A stretch of 64,000 nt of DNA from Paenibacillus alvei DSM 29 (GTDB taxonomy: Bacteria; Bacillota; Bacilli; Paenibacillales; Paenibacillaceae). The stretch covers positions 896,001 through 960,000 of the forward strand of contig NZ_AMBZ01000001.1 in assembly GCF_000293805.1 (NCBI RefSeq). Reading direction: 5' to 3'. Below, one piece after another: positions 24,117 to 34,777 of this stretch. The translations under genes and the position numbers were made by a program. Numbering within the stretch: the first letter of the stretch is position 1; each line of letters opens with the position of its first letter. Below the pieces are notes generated by a model. It did no database searches. It was given only the letters and a program-made list of their open reading frames with translations, and was not told the origin of the DNA.

Positions 24117-26999
24117 GTCCTTTCTGGCGAGTAGCTTCCTGCACAGCAGCAAGTATGTTGCTCTTGTATTGCTCCATCTTGCGCTCTAATTCTGCTAGCG
24201 TTGAGTCATCAACACTGCCCTGTACGTTTACAACAAAATCACCTATAGAAATATTAGCAGGGCTAGTTTGTGGAGCTGACACACCAGAACCCTGCAGTTT
24301 TGCTTTCAGGCCGCCAGAAGCATAATCCCGAACACCTAATGCCTTGCCAACCTTATCATACAAGGACAACGCCTGATTTCGCTTGTTAGCTGCCAATGGA
24401 ATAAATGCTTCAGGTCCTTTCTCAGCAAATATACCCATGTGGGGACTTGTGGCAATACCACCGTCAGCATATGCCCGAATCCCTCCTGGTGCTGTCGGAA
24501 CGTTGCGAGAGGATGGAGGTTGAATGTTTGGCGGTACTTGTCCAATTTGCTTAAACAAGGTTGTGATTTCTACCGCCTTCTCACTAGGCAGCCCGTCAAG
24601 TTTTTGAGCAAACTCATTGACTTTTTTAATGACTGCTTCTGTCTTAGCCTTCTGTTCCGTTGTGAGCTGATTATATTTTTTAGCCGCCTCTTCAAGCGGC
24701 ATGTCTAGCCCTTCCTCAATCGTAGTTAATTCCTTGAAATTAGTAAAAGCCGCTGCCGCCGTATCGGAAAGCTCCTTCACGATTTGCTCGGCTTCCTTCA
24801 TTTTTTCAGTAGCTTCTTCGGTTTTTTATTTACATTTTTGAGGGTATCCTGAAGAGCTTCCGCACTTGTAGAAACACCCGTAGACAACCCAGTCTTTTCA
24901 TTCAATTCTGCATTTATTTGCTTAAATAGCCTGTCTTCTTCTTCTTTGCTGATTTTCCCAGAATCTCTATCGGCGTTTACTTTTTGCGCTCTATCTCTTA
25001 ACTCGGTTATTGTTTTAGCGTTGTTTACACTCGTGATCCGTTCCCGCTCCCACTTCTTCTGATCCCCGACTGCTTCCTGATACCGCTCTTTCTGCTCGGG
25101 CATTTTTGCCTGTGCCTCATTCACAGCGGCCTGCAAGTCAATCTTGGCAGATTGCTGCTTCAAGGAAAGCCTATCTCGCTCCAATCCAGCTTGCTCTCGC
25201 AGTTTACCACTCTTTGCATCCTCGGCTTTCAGGATCTCCGGATTCATATCGATAAGCTGCCGTTCAACCTTTCTCAACTTCTCACGAGCAGCTGCTAACT
25301 CACTCGCTGGCGCTTTAGCTTGATCGATTTTAAGCTTCAACCGATCGTATTCAGCCAGGAGCTGTTCCATCCTCTTGAGTTGTCCATCAGCTTGCTTGTA
25401 GTTCCCTAAGGCTGTTTCCATCTTCTTTCCAAGCTGAACAAGGTCTTCCCTAGCTCGTCGGCTACGTGTGGAAATAAGGTAAATGCCACCGGCAATAGCT
25501 CCGGTTGCCGCCATAGCCCAACCCACTGGACCAGATAGGAGACGAACAGCAACACTGAATCCACCTACAGCACGAGTCAGAGCAATCACGCCGCGCGTTA
25601 CCTTTGTAATTGGATAGGCCGCTAACGCTATCCCGCCAAGTACCATAGTGGCTTTACCGTGCTTACTTGCGATTTCGGTTCCTAGATCGGCCAACTTCTT
25701 GAGCGTCGGACTCAGTACCTTCATACCAGTTATCTGCAGCGTCTCCATAGCACTTCGGAACAACTCGACCGAACCTTTCGCATTGTCCAGGCGTGTTGTG
25801 GCCACGTCCAGAGCTGTGACGCGTGATGCCTCAGCGTAGAAGTCCCGGACACCTTGTGCACTCTCTTTATAGAGAATGTTCGCGGCACGAACAGCATCCG
25901 TTCCGAACATCGTTTTCAAAGCAACTTGCCGCTGCTGATTCGTTAAGCCTTTGAGTGCTTTGTTCAGCTCGCCAGAAATGATTTCAAGGTTTTGCATATT
26001 TCCAGCTGAATCGTAGAACACGGATGACATTGCACCAGCGTTAAAGGCCATCTCTCGGAATGATTTATTGGCCTTGTCGCTTCCTACTTTAGCGCCTGCA
26101 ACTTTAGCCGAGTATTTCATAAATGAATCAACAATGTCCTTCGTCGCTGTAGATGCAGGCTTTACGCCTTGGGATTGCAAGAACTGCAAGGCCTTGGTTG
26201 CGTCGAAGGTCATCAAACCAAGTCGTTCGAACTCGCCTATAGCATCAGCTGTAACTGGCGTAAGGTTCAAGAGCATAGTTTTCAGCGACGTACCAGCATC
26301 CGATCCTTTTAAGCCGTTGTTAGCGAAGAGCCCAAGCGCGGCATTCGTGTCGTCAAAGCCTAAACCAACACCGGATGCAACAGCTGAGGCCTGCGAAAGC
26401 GCCATTTTGAGCTCCATGACGTTTGTCGCGGAGGCGTTCGCCGTACCTGCGAGCATGTCTGCTGCATGGGATGCTTCCATGGCGTCGCTTCTGAATGCGT
26501 TCATGGCCGTGGACATGATCTCTGCAGCGTCAGCCAACTCCAAGTTACCTGCAGCAGCAAGGTTGAGTGCCGCTTCAATGCCACCGCCTTTGATCTTGTC
26601 GATCGATAGGCCAGCTTTTACGAGCTCTTCAATGCCTTGGGCAGACTCTAATGCGCTATACTTTGTCTTTGCTCCCATGTCCAGCGCTAGCTGTTCGATC
26701 TCGCCCATCTGAGACTTTGCGATACCGCTGACAGCTTGGATACTTGAAATTTGCTGTTCAAAGTCGATTGCCTTTTTGAAACTGGCCATTGCGAAAGCAC
26801 CAGCTCCAATACCCGCAGCAGTTCTGGTCATTTTGGACTTGAGCTCATCAAGCGTATTGGCTTGCTTCCTCATGCCCTTATCTACTTTTTGCGTCTGGTT
26901 GTAGAGCTTTTGCATCTCTGCCCCAGCTCCTCCCATAGAACGCAAAAAGGAGGCCTGCAACTGGCCTCCCAAACGGTACGCTATTTCATATGTTTTCAT
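24100..26999 (-). CDS. tail tape measure protein (frame broken)
   Basis: About 966 residues, sets tail length (roughly 0.15 nm per residue). The N-terminal TP901-type core has FEQQISSIQAVSGIAKSQMG and LGLFANNGLKGSDAGTSLKT; four hydrophobic segments lie around residues 430-510 (VLGGIALAAYPITKVTRGVI). The frame stops at 24798 as given, but one extra A in the run at 24822-24827 joins it to the C-terminal part (ATEKMKEAEQIVKELSD). Its start overlaps the end of the frameshift product E' as ATGA. Confidence 0.92.
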
Positions 27000-27160
27000 C
27001 GGCTTTCACCGCCTATATCCTCGGATATGCCTACCCACTCCTGGAGCTCATCCAGCGGTAACGATAGCCAGTACGAGATGGGGGAATGAAAGTGAACAGA
27101 AAGAACGGCCGCCCGTTCCCGGAGCAGCCGTGTTAAACTAGTTCCCTCTATTCGTCCCCC
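26996..27160 (-). CDS. tail assembly chaperone extension (E'), made by -1 frameshift
   Basis: 54 codons without their own start, in the -1 frame of the gpE gene, ending in TGA that overlaps the tape measure ATG. FHSPISYWLSLPLDELQEWV is the P2 gpE'/GpE+E' motif. Ribosomes would slip on TTTTGGGGG (27164-27156) two codons before the gpE stop. Confidence 0.75.
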   Translation of the reverse strand, partial: GGRIEGTSLTRLLRERAAVLSVHFHSPISYWLSLPLDELQEWVGISEDIGGESR

Positions 27161-27444
27161 AAAATAAAAACTTGTACCAGGCGTGTTACTTCCGCCGCAT
27201 CCTTAAGCCCCAAGGATAGAATTAGCTCTGGTGGACACTTGGCTGCTAGAGCTGCAATGTACGCTTGCATTTCTTTCATTAGCTCCTTCAAATTGGCCAT
27301 TTCGTTACCAGGAACAGAACGAACATATTGCCGTTCTGCAGTAATTAGATCCTGGCCTGTCAAGGACTCAAAATCGAGAGTCAGTTCTGTAACTTCCTTA
27401 CCTTCAAACGTGATAGGCTTTTTTAGCTTGTAGACTTGTGCCAT
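27148..27444 (-). CDS. tail assembly chaperone (gpE-like)
   Basis: 98 residues from ATG 27444 (GGGAGG 9 nt upstream). YKLKKPITFEGKEVTELTLD is the family N-terminus of phage tail assembly protein E. Lies between tube and tape measure, as in all P2-like tails, and carries a slippery site at its end for the E' extension. Confidence 0.88.
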   Translation of the reverse strand: MAQVYKLKKPITFEGKEVTELTLDFESLTGQDLITAERQYVRSVPGNEMANLKELMKEMQAYIAALAAKCPPELILSLGLKDAAEVTRLVQVFILGDE

Positions 27445-27458
27445 CGTCAATTCCTCCC

Positions 27459-27983
27459 TTACAGTCCTAGCATCCGGCGCCGGTTTTCGCTCCAGTCTCG
27501 ACCGTTGACTTTGTAGATATTGTTCAACTTATCAACTTCGAAAAGAACCTTGTCGTCTTCTTCCGATTTTATATATAACACCTCTAGCTCGGTCGAAGCG
27601 TCCATCGTTGCCAAATTGTCTGCCTGACCCATATCAAAGTTTTTGGTGAAACACTTAACAGTGATTTTTTTACCAACGTCGAAGTAGTTAATTTTTGTCT
27701 TATCGAAACGCTGGATGACTGATCTAAAAGTAATAAGATGCGCCACCGGCTCCATGAGGATAACAGCTGCTGGTTCCGGAGCGGTACGCCATTTGAAACT
27801 CATTGTCATGGAGCTAAAATATCCCGGCGTGATGCTTTCAAATTCACCGCCGATACCTGCACCTTTAATCTGAGTCGTGATCCCTTGTAAGTTCGGAAGC
27901 TGCACAGTAGCTGTTCCTAAATAAAGATCCGAGTCCTTGAAGACGCTGTATTCTATCAATTTTTCGTCAATCTGATTACGCAT
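27459..27983 (-). CDS. major tail tube protein (FII-like)
   Basis: 174 residues; LGTATVQLPNLQGITTQIKG and the ending KVNGRDWSENRRRMLGL match P2 FII-type tube proteins. Follows the sheath by 16 nt. Confidence 0.93.
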   Translation of the reverse strand: MRNQIDEKLIEYSVFKDSDLYLGTATVQLPNLQGITTQIKGAGIGGEFESITPGYFSSMTMSFKWRTAPEPAAVILMEPVAHLITFRSVIQRFDKTKINYFDVGKKITVKCFTKNFDMGQADNLATMDASTELEVLYIKSEEDDKVLFEVDKLNNIYKVNGRDWSENRRRMLGL

Positions 27984-27999
27984 ATCGTTCCCTCCTTAA

Positions 28000-29405
28000 T
28001 TAGCCTGCCAAGGCCTTCAAGTAATTAGTATCGAATTGCAGCGTGAACTCGATATCCTCCGCAATTGGTGTTAATCCTACGAAAATCTTAAATCGAATAA
28101 TTCCATTCAACAGGGCGGATTCCGGATTCTCAGTCGGATCGTATTCGATTCGGCCGCCGAGAATTGCGCCTGCAGATACCAGACCGTTAAATTTAATACC
28201 GATTTTGTCGACAATCATCTGTATGAAATTGCGATTTACTTGACGATCGACATCCTCGAACGTGTCCGTAATCACAAAATTGTTGATCCAATACATAGTT
28301 CGCTTTGAAGCGAGCATGTTGTCTTTCATGTCCTTATTTGCAGGGAATGCACTGGTTCTATTGCCCCACAATACGAACCCGTTAACAAACCTCATTGCTG
28401 TAGCGATACCTTGCTCATTCAACTTGTTAGCCTGATCAATTCCTAGCAGCACAGTTTTTCCATCTGCAAGCACGCAGCCGTCTGCAACCATTTGACGGTT
28501 TGATGGAGATGCTGTTGGGATACCCCCATTGGCGGTGTCCATCTGCCCGATGATGCCCGCGACATGCGTACTCATGTGGTACTGGAGGCCGTTGCGCACC
28601 ACTTTCGGCCAGCACACGTATGTGCCCGGATCGTTTGCCTTTTTCCCTTCGATGGCAGCTGTAATCGTTTTGGCCGCATTCGTATCGATGTCAATCAGTG
28701 TTATTGCCTTGAAAATGCCGTTGATGTTCTGTGCCTTTGATGCCATTGCATCGGCAACTATCGGATCCGTACTAAATTTCGGCGCAAGAACCAACTTAGG
28801 GACATCGCCCAAAAGTGGCATCATGATATCTAGGAGTTCCAGGCCTGTCCGAGTGTCATCCGTAGCTACCCCTATAATGTCTGTACTCTTGACCTTGCTG
28901 ACATCTGGCATATCGCAAGTGAGTGTCAATCCAGTTACAGGTAACTTTACACTGGATCCGGATGGAATTGTGATAACCAGGTAACCGTCTTCGTTCAGTG
29001 ATGCCTCGTAATCTTTGCCCTTTGCTAGATCGGCTTGGTCTTTGAGAGAAACGGATTCAAGGATTGGATACAGAATAGCCGTCTCCGTTTCCGGCTTAGA
29101 TAGGTCAATTGTGGCTGTGTTGCTCTTCTTGGCCTTTGTCATGTCCATCACATTCACGAAAATAGCGTCGCGTTGCTTGTACAGTGTAAAATGCGATTCC
29201 ATAGCCTCATGAAGTGTATAGCTATCGAAGTCAATCGAGTAACCAAAAATGGTCTTTGCCTCAGCTCTTGACGATAAGCGAACCGGTTCATTCACCGGTC
29301 CTTTTGGCGCAGTGCCAAAAAAACAGGCAACGACGTTGATACTGTCGTGCCTGTTACTGGTGTATCCTTCTCGCGAACTCGCGAGCCGTGAAAAAAATCA
29401 GCCAT
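28000..29405 (-). CDS. tail sheath protein (frame broken near N-terminus)
   Basis: Contractile sheath of the P2 FI family. The true start is ATG 29405 (MADFFHGSRVREKDTPVTG); the open frame from there breaks in the run at 29317-29323 and continues from 29295 if one T (minus strand) is restored, giving LPVFFGTAPKGPVNEP. About 468 residues. The middle has LLDIMMPLLGDVPKLVLAPK and the C-terminal half the conserved TYVCWPKV and WGNRTS segments. Confidence 0.92.
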
Positions 29406-29910
29406 ATGCTTTTATCGCTCCTTTTTCGTCGATTATATTGGGTAGATCCCATTGTGTGATAGCTGTGCCAAGGAAATACGGATACGGCTGTTCCTCCGGA
29501 ATTGTCCATTCATATTCTGGACGTATCCGGAACCGTCCACCAATGACTGGCTGACGGAGCAGTTCAGTCTCTACATACTCCATTAGATTAATTAGAGCGT
29601 ACGCTCCGGGGCTCGTGTTCTTGGTACCATTCGGTTCTTCTTCGGCACGGCCAAATACGCCACAAGTGAGTTCTATGGACACGTACCGTTCATCTTTATT
29701 ACGCTTACCGTGATATGGCCGCACCTCGATAAACGGATAATCCGATTCCCGTCGTTTTTGATCAGGCAGGGGAACGTACCATTCAAACACATTAACTGGC
29801 TTGTATTCGCCATCCAGCTCACCTGCTTTTGCGCCTTGGGCTGTATGGTATGTCGCCAACACTTCCCGAAGGTGGTCAGCCAGGTTACGTACTAGCAGTG
29901 AAACAGTCAA
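29398..29910 (-). CDS. tail terminator/completion-type protein
   Basis: 170 residues, directly before the sheath. EWYVPLPDQKRRESDYPFIE and VSIELTCGVFGRAEEE fit the small tail-completion proteins seen at this position in Firmicutes myophages. No enzymatic motif. Confidence 0.65.
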   Translation of the reverse strand: MTVSLLVRNLADHLREVLATYHTAQGAKAGELDGEYKPVNVFEWYVPLPDQKRRESDYPFIEVRPYHGKRNKDERYVSIELTCGVFGRAEEEPNGTKNTSPGAYALINLMEYVETELLRQPVIGGRFRIRPEYEWTIPEEQPYPYFLGTAITQWDLPNIIDEKGAIKAYG

Positions 29911-30467
29911 TTAAATCCGGCCTCCTTCATAGCTCGATCCATCTCATGAGTAAGACGTTCTTCAAGCTTCTTTGTCATTTCATTCTGTAGCTTGTCCCGG
30001 ATCTTTGCTGAGTTGAGCATGATCGGTACACCAGGACCGTACAGCTGCTCGATTGGCAACCTGCTCTTTCCTGTACGGCGATATACGCCCAGGCTGCTGT
30101 TTCGCATATTTTGAACAAAAGCCCCGCTTATTGGCTTTTTGTTGCCCCTCTTAACGGCGGCCTTCAAGACTTTTGGTCGTCGCTTAACAGGCCTCGTCGG
30201 TGTTGTTTTGAACTTGATGAGCCGTATATTTTGACCTTTCGATTTGAACACGAGCTCATCATTTGTCTGAGTCAATTTCAAGTTACCGTACTTTTTCACG
30301 TCGCCAGCTCGGATAAGGTATTCCTTGCGGACTTCCTGTACGGCCACTGTCTGGAGCCGCTGACCGGTTCGTTTGAAAGCCCGGTTAACGGCTTTTGGTG
30401 CTTTCTGGGCAAGCTTTTTCACGGCTACTGCTGCCTCTTTAAAGGACTTAGCATCAGATGTAATCAT
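29907..30467 (-). CDS. minor tail protein Z-like (head-tail joining)
   Basis: 186 residues, very basic (KRRPKVLKAAVKRGNKK). RTGQRLQTVAVQEVRKEYLI and the order in the cluster agree with prophage minor tail protein Z. 4-nt overlap with the next gene. Confidence 0.72.
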   Translation of the reverse strand: MITSDAKSFKEAAVAVKKLAQKAPKAVNRAFKRTGQRLQTVAVQEVRKEYLIRAGDVKKYGNLKLTQTNDELVFKSKGQNIRLIKFKTTPTRPVKRRPKVLKAAVKRGNKKPISGAFVQNMRNSSLGVYRRTGKSRLPIEQLYGPGVPIMLNSAKIRDKLQNEMTKKLEERLTHEMDRAMKEAGFN

Positions 30468-30798
30468 GACCGTTTCGCTCCAATCTTACGGTAACAAGCC
30501 CTTTTTCCTCTCCAGCCCCGATGACTATATATTCCTTCTCGTTCACAATCATGGGCTGCCCCTTAACCGGCACAAAGCCAAGATCAGACAGTCGTACATA
30601 CATCGTCATCATGACGTTGTATACGCCTCGTGGGTCGATGTCGTACCCCCTAGAGATAAGACGCTTGCGCTCGTCGATGGAGTTGTGCGTGATAGTCACA
30701 CACAACTCCTTGCCGTCGACGATAGCCTTTTCGCCCATCTCGGCTGGATTAACAAAGATGAGCAAGTCATCATTTAAGAAATCATTGAAACTCTTCAT
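30454..30798 (-). CDS. head-tail joining protein
   Basis: 114 residues; the beta-rich end (KEYIVIGAGEEKGLVTVRLE) and position after the capsid genes fit lambda FII-type connectors. Family call from context more than motifs. Confidence 0.62.
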   Translation of the reverse strand: MKSFNDFLNDDLLIFVNPAEMGEKAIVDGKELCVTITHNSIDERKRLISRGYDIDPRGVYNVMMTMYVRLSDLGFVPVKGQPMIVNEKEYIVIGAGEEKGLVTVRLERNGHDYI

Positions 30799-31097
30799 TT
30801 TTTCTTCTTACCAGTAGCTGGCTCTTCTGGCTCTGGTGCCTCCTGAGCTTCTAGTTCTGGCTCCTCTTCTACCGGTGTTGGTGTCTCGGATGCTTCTGGT
30901 TCCTGATGCTCTAGCTCCTCAGCAACAGACTGTTCAACTTCCAGCTGCTCGTCCACTTCTATTTCCTCGGCATGGCCACCTTCGATAAGCAACTTGATGA
31001 ACTCTTCATCATGAATGTACTCTCGAACGTTATCGCCTCGGGAAAGCAGGTGACCAGCATAGCCAATCGGTGTTTTCGCAATCAGTTTTTTAGTCAT
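30795..31097 (-). CDS. small head-region protein with acidic tail
   Basis: 100 residues. The first 45 resemble a small capsid-associated domain (IAKTPIGYAGHLLSRGDNV); the rest is a long Glu/Pro run ending in KKKK. Possibly a head decoration or connector component. Confidence 0.55.
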   Translation of the reverse strand: MTKKLIAKTPIGYAGHLLSRGDNVREYIHDEEFIKLLIEGGHAEEIEVDEQLEVEQSVAEELEHQEPEASETPTPVEEEPELEAQEAPEPEEPATGKKKK

Positions 31098-31108
31098 GTG
31101 GATCCTCC

Positions 31109-33124
31109 TTATTTACCGGCATTCATGTACAAGCCCCGGCTATCCAGGACTGTAACGCCGTAGTCGAAGTAGATACGGAATTCCATACCGAGACGGTCGA
31201 AAGCAACATGTGATTCGAGAGTAGGTTCTTCTTTACCTTGTAAGTAAGTAACCTCAATCGTATCTGCAGCCATTGGATCTGTGGCTAAGTACCACGCTGT
31301 TGTACTATATTCATCCAACTCAGCATCAACAATAAGTTGTGTAGCGTTACGGAACACGTTAACTATGCCGCTATTGTTGCTCTCCAAGCCCGCCGGAGAA
31401 GCGATAAATTTACTTGCAGCCGTTTCTAATGTAGCTGGGATTAGCATGAACTTAGGCTGAAGGTTAAGAGTAGATAAGCCTCTGATCGCTTTTTGTCGAC
31501 GCATTGCCGTGCGTGCTTCATCCATAGTTGCCTCATTCGGTACCCCGAGGATGCTAGCAATATTCTTATGATCCGCATGAAACAAATTCTTACCGTCTGA
31601 AATAACCGGATTCGCTGCTAGCATCTTATATACAAGTCGGTTTAAACCGCGTTTGGCCGCTGCAACATACGCCCGTGGCACGCGGTTGAGCATGGATAAG
31701 TCGTCATTGATGAAAGCTTCACGAGTAAAACCCCAGCGTTTTGAATATGTCAGCACGCTCTTTGTAACCTTCTCGTCCTTCATCGGATCATCAAACGGGA
31801 TTACTCCATTTTGCGGTGTCTTCTCCAGTTCTCCCGCCTCTGAAATGCGATAGTGCTCGGCTGCCTTAAAATCCGGGTTGCTCCCTCTACTTGTCCATTG
31901 TTGGAAAGTCGTAGGCACTTCCTGGTAAGCGTTTGACAATGTTTTCGTTACTGCGTTTGAAACAATGCCTTGGAACGTACTGTCAGGAGACATATTGTTT
32001 CCGTCGCGTTTAAGTGCAGTACGCATTAGTTGCTCAGCATCCATACGGTGCGCGTTTGTTACTCCCTCCCGCTGCAAGCAGTCGATGGCGATATCGCGAA
32101 GACTCATTCCCCGGAACTCATGTGCTCCTGGTGCCGGACTCGCAACATGAACCCCGGAACGCATCAACAAGCCATCGGAAGCAGCTGCGCGGATCTTGTC
32201 TGTTTCTTCTGCAGTTACCTGAATTGTACCCAATGCAGGTGTATGCGGTTGTCTCGTACTGCGCATCTGCTCAAGAATAGCATCCTTTACGGAAGCAACT
32301 GTTGATTTATTCCGGATATACTCAGCAGGATCAACGGAGAATTCCCGACATAAGTCCATAATCTCCAATGTACGAGCAAGCTCCGCATCAGTTGCTGCTC
32401 TAGCTGCTTCTCCATTAGGTTCTGTTGCTGTTCCAGTCGTTGCGCCTGGCACTCCTCCTGCATCTGGTGCGTGTACAAGCCCCTGAGCTGCAAGGGCAAT
32501 ATGCTTCAATCCTGGCATATGTTTGTCATCTCCTTCATTTATTTGTGGCGCTGGCATCGGCTCAGCGCTTCTACCAACCCCAACCGTTGGATCGGCCGGG
32601 GTAGGCTCGATACTAATTTCAAATGGCTGCCACTTCAGAGCCACATATGCCGGTCCTTGATGGCGTCCATTTGCGGACACGCTGCCTGCTTTCACTTCCT
32701 CCCAATTGGTTACGCTGTAACCAACAGAAACGCCCTTGATTACGCCTTTAACGACTTTTCGGAATACCTTGTCGGAATCCTCATCATCGTCAAAGCGCAC
32801 AAGGGCGCGGGCTTTTCTGGTGCTTGCATCCACCCATGACTTTTCTACCGTTCCGATAGGCATTCGTCCATATTTGGCATCGCGACCGTGGGAAAAGAGT
32901 AGAACGCCAACATCCTGCAACCGTGATAAATCAACAGCTCCATTGTCATGGCTCAATATTTCATTTCCAAACCATCTGCGGTACGGCTCCTCTGAGCTGA
33001 ACGACAGTTCGACGGTGCGTTCCTCTTCGTTGATCGTCGATCCGTCGATGCTCCAGGCGCGCGTCAGCTCGCCTGTTTTCGGCCCGCTTCTATGCAGCAC
33101 CGCCGGAATTGCTATGTTGGTCAC
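31109..33124 (-). CDS. prohead protease / major capsid fusion protein
   Basis: 671 residues. N-terminal 190 residues are a prohead protease: VGVLLFSHGRDAKYGRMPIG and KGVIKGVSVGY contain the catalytic His and Ser of the ClpP-like class. After a Pro/Ala-rich linker, the C-terminal 350 residues are the Mu-like/HK97-fold major capsid protein (WGFTREAFINDDLSMLNRVP, KNLFHADHKNI). The capsid part must also be made or released by self-cleavage. There is no separate capsid gene in the cluster. Confidence 0.9.
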   Translation of the reverse strand: MTNIAIPAVLHRSGPKTGELTRAWSIDGSTINEEERTVELSFSSEEPYRRWFGNEILSHDNGAVDLSRLQDVGVLLFSHGRDAKYGRMPIGTVEKSWVDASTRKARALVRFDDDEDSDKVFRKVVKGVIKGVSVGYSVTNWEEVKAGSVSANGRHQGPAYVALKWQPFEISIEPTPADPTVGVGRSAEPMPAPQINEGDDKHMPGLKHIALAAQGLVHAPDAGGVPGATTGTATEPNGEAARAATDAELARTLEIMDLCREFSVDPAEYIRNKSTVASVKDAILEQMRSTRQPHTPALGTIQVTAEETDKIRAAASDGLLMRSGVHVASPAPGAHEFRGMSLRDIAIDCLQREGVTNAHRMDAEQLMRTALKRDGNNMSPDSTFQGIVSNAVTKTLSNAYQEVPTTFQQWTSRGSNPDFKAAEHYRISEAGELEKTPQNGVIPFDDPMKDEKVTKSVLTYSKRWGFTREAFINDDLSMLNRVPRAYVAAAKRGLNRLVYKMLAANPVISDGKNLFHADHKNIASILGVPNEATMDEARTAMRRQKAIRGLSTLNLQPKFMLIPATLETAASKFIASPAGLESNNSGIVNVFRNATQLIVDAELDEYSTTAWYLATDPMAADTIEVTYLQGKEEPTLESHVAFDRLGMEFRIYFDYGVTVLDSRGLYMNAGK

Positions 33125-34559
33125 CTTTTACACCTCCCATAAGTTTTTGTTCGAGCAGCCGTTCGGCAACGCGCTGCTCGATGACTTCGCGCCAGTCTTC
33201 CCCGTTTTCTGCGCAGATGCGGGCTAATGTGGTCTGACTGGTCTCAAGTGCTACCTTGTTGGCTGCGACTTCCCGCGTCGGGTCAATCCAGGCGGAGCCC
33301 GATGGGATCCATGCATGTTTGGCAAGCGCCGTGATGTCCGCCTTTGGCGGTACCGGCAGCGCTCCAACAAGAATCTGTGACCCTACAAACTCGTAAAAAA
33401 TCGGCGTTAGAACCCGGTTCACCAAAGATCGAATATAGCGCTTGTACGTCTTCCGATCCTCTACGACACCTTGCCGGGCACTGGAGTATGTCACATTGCC
33501 CAGGTCCCTGCTGATTGCTTCATAGCTCAGCCCTACGCTGGCCCCGATCAGGCGCAGCATGGTCATGACGTGCTGCGCGGTATTCGAGGACTGTCCGGAC
33601 GGTATGACCGTCTGAACCTCGTCCCCCGGGTTGAGCTCGCCAATCATGCCAGGCTCAAGCGACATGCCATCATATCGCCCCTCAACTGGCTTGATCATAT
33701 TGTTCAGACGGCCAGCCGGTCCCGCTGGAAGAGCCTTCTTTATGAAGACACTGAGACAAGCCAGTACTCGTTCCTTGATATTCACCGCTTCAAGAAATTC
33801 ATTTACGTCTTTAACCCGGTTGAGTGATGTCGCCAATTCGGATATTTCCCGGACTTGACGCGGATCTGACTTGTGGTGCCAAAAAATCACGTCTTCTGCC
33901 GGAATTCGGACGAATTCACCTTGCACCTGCAATGTTCCCTTGTATTTTTTAAAATAATAGGCAACATGCTTGCCGTGTGCGTTGATCTCCACGCCGTCGA
34001 TAACCTCGTTCCCCTTTGTCGGCTCGATATTGGTTACGGATAACGTTGTGTCAAGCTCATCCACGGTCCGCAGTTGAATCTTAAACGGGAACCTTTTGTC
34101 GTCGGTGAAGGCCTTGTAAATAAAAATCCCGCCGTCAACAATACGGCGGGTTAATATCGTTTCCAGCATCTCCGTAAAGTCTTGAGCAGCTGTGACATCG
34201 CAGTTTTCTGCTTTTGTCCAATCCTTCCAAAGCTCTGTAATCTTTTCGGCTGTGTCACCTTCTGCTTTCGACTGCAGAGCAAGGCCCTCTCCGATGACGC
34301 CGCGCTGAAAAGCAGCAAGAATGGCCTTGCCGATGTCGCCGTTTCGTTCCATGTCCTGGGCACGGGCCCGGATCAGTTCGCGCTCCATCCTAACGCGCTG
34401 CTCATTCCAGCCAGATTGCGGATTCCAGTTGAGCGAGAGGCGGTCAACGCTGCCTGAGTCAAACACGGACATGCCCCGCCGCCAGGCTGCACGCTTGTAT
34501 GCCCAGCGCGGGGACACGGCGGCAATCATCTTATCCAGTTTGTTCATTTCGTTTGTCAC
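33090..34559 (-). CDS. portal protein, lambda family
   Basis: 489 residues. Features of lambda gpB-type portals: LIRARAQDMERNGDIGKAIL, DVIFWHHKSDPRQVREISEL and YEAISRDLGNVTYSSARQG. Overlaps the capsid-protease gene by 35 nt and the gpW-like gene by 4 nt. Confidence 0.94.
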   Translation of the reverse strand: MTNEMNKLDKMIAAVSPRWAYKRAAWRRGMSVFDSGSVDRLSLNWNPQSGWNEQRVRMERELIRARAQDMERNGDIGKAILAAFQRGVIGEGLALQSKAEGDTAEKITELWKDWTKAENCDVTAAQDFTEMLETILTRRIVDGGIFIYKAFTDDKRFPFKIQLRTVDELDTTLSVTNIEPTKGNEVIDGVEINAHGKHVAYYFKKYKGTLQVQGEFVRIPAEDVIFWHHKSDPRQVREISELATSLNRVKDVNEFLEAVNIKERVLACLSVFIKKALPAGPAGRLNNMIKPVEGRYDGMSLEPGMIGELNPGDEVQTVIPSGQSSNTAQHVMTMLRLIGASVGLSYEAISRDLGNVTYSSARQGVVEDRKTYKRYIRSLVNRVLTPIFYEFVGSQILVGALPVPPKADITALAKHAWIPSGSAWIDPTREVAANKVALETSQTTLARICAENGEDWREVIEQRVAERLLEQKLMGGVKGDQHSNSGGAA

Positions 34560-34777
34560 CTCCTCCAGAAGACGGCAGCCGTGAAGATGCCGTCATTATC
34601 TATGATCGCGAGCTGCCTTTCGAGCCGGTCCCGCTCCGCAAGAAGTGTCGACAAATCTGCCCGGCGCAAACGCCTATTGTCGATGGTGTACTCCTGACCA
34701 CCGAACATAACAGCATCAATCGCTTCGTTTATCTTTTTCAAACGTTCTCTGAGCTGTTCCTTTTGCTGGTCATCCAT
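34556..34777 (-). CDS. small head-tail connector (gpW/DUF6148-like)
   Basis: 73 residues from ATG 34777, which overlaps the terminase stop as TGATG. EQLRERLKKINEAIDAVMFG and LERQLAIIDND form a two-helix pattern. Same place as lambda gpW between terminase and portal. Confidence 0.72.
   Translation of the reverse strand: MDDQQKEQLRERLKKINEAIDAVMFGGQEYTIDNRRLRRADLSTLLAERDRLERQLAIIDNDGIFTAAVFWRR

Noticed and set aside
30795-31097. Acidic Glu/Pro run read as a toxin or collagen-like repeat
   Set aside because: It is the tail of a small head-region protein in the structural operon; low complexity only.
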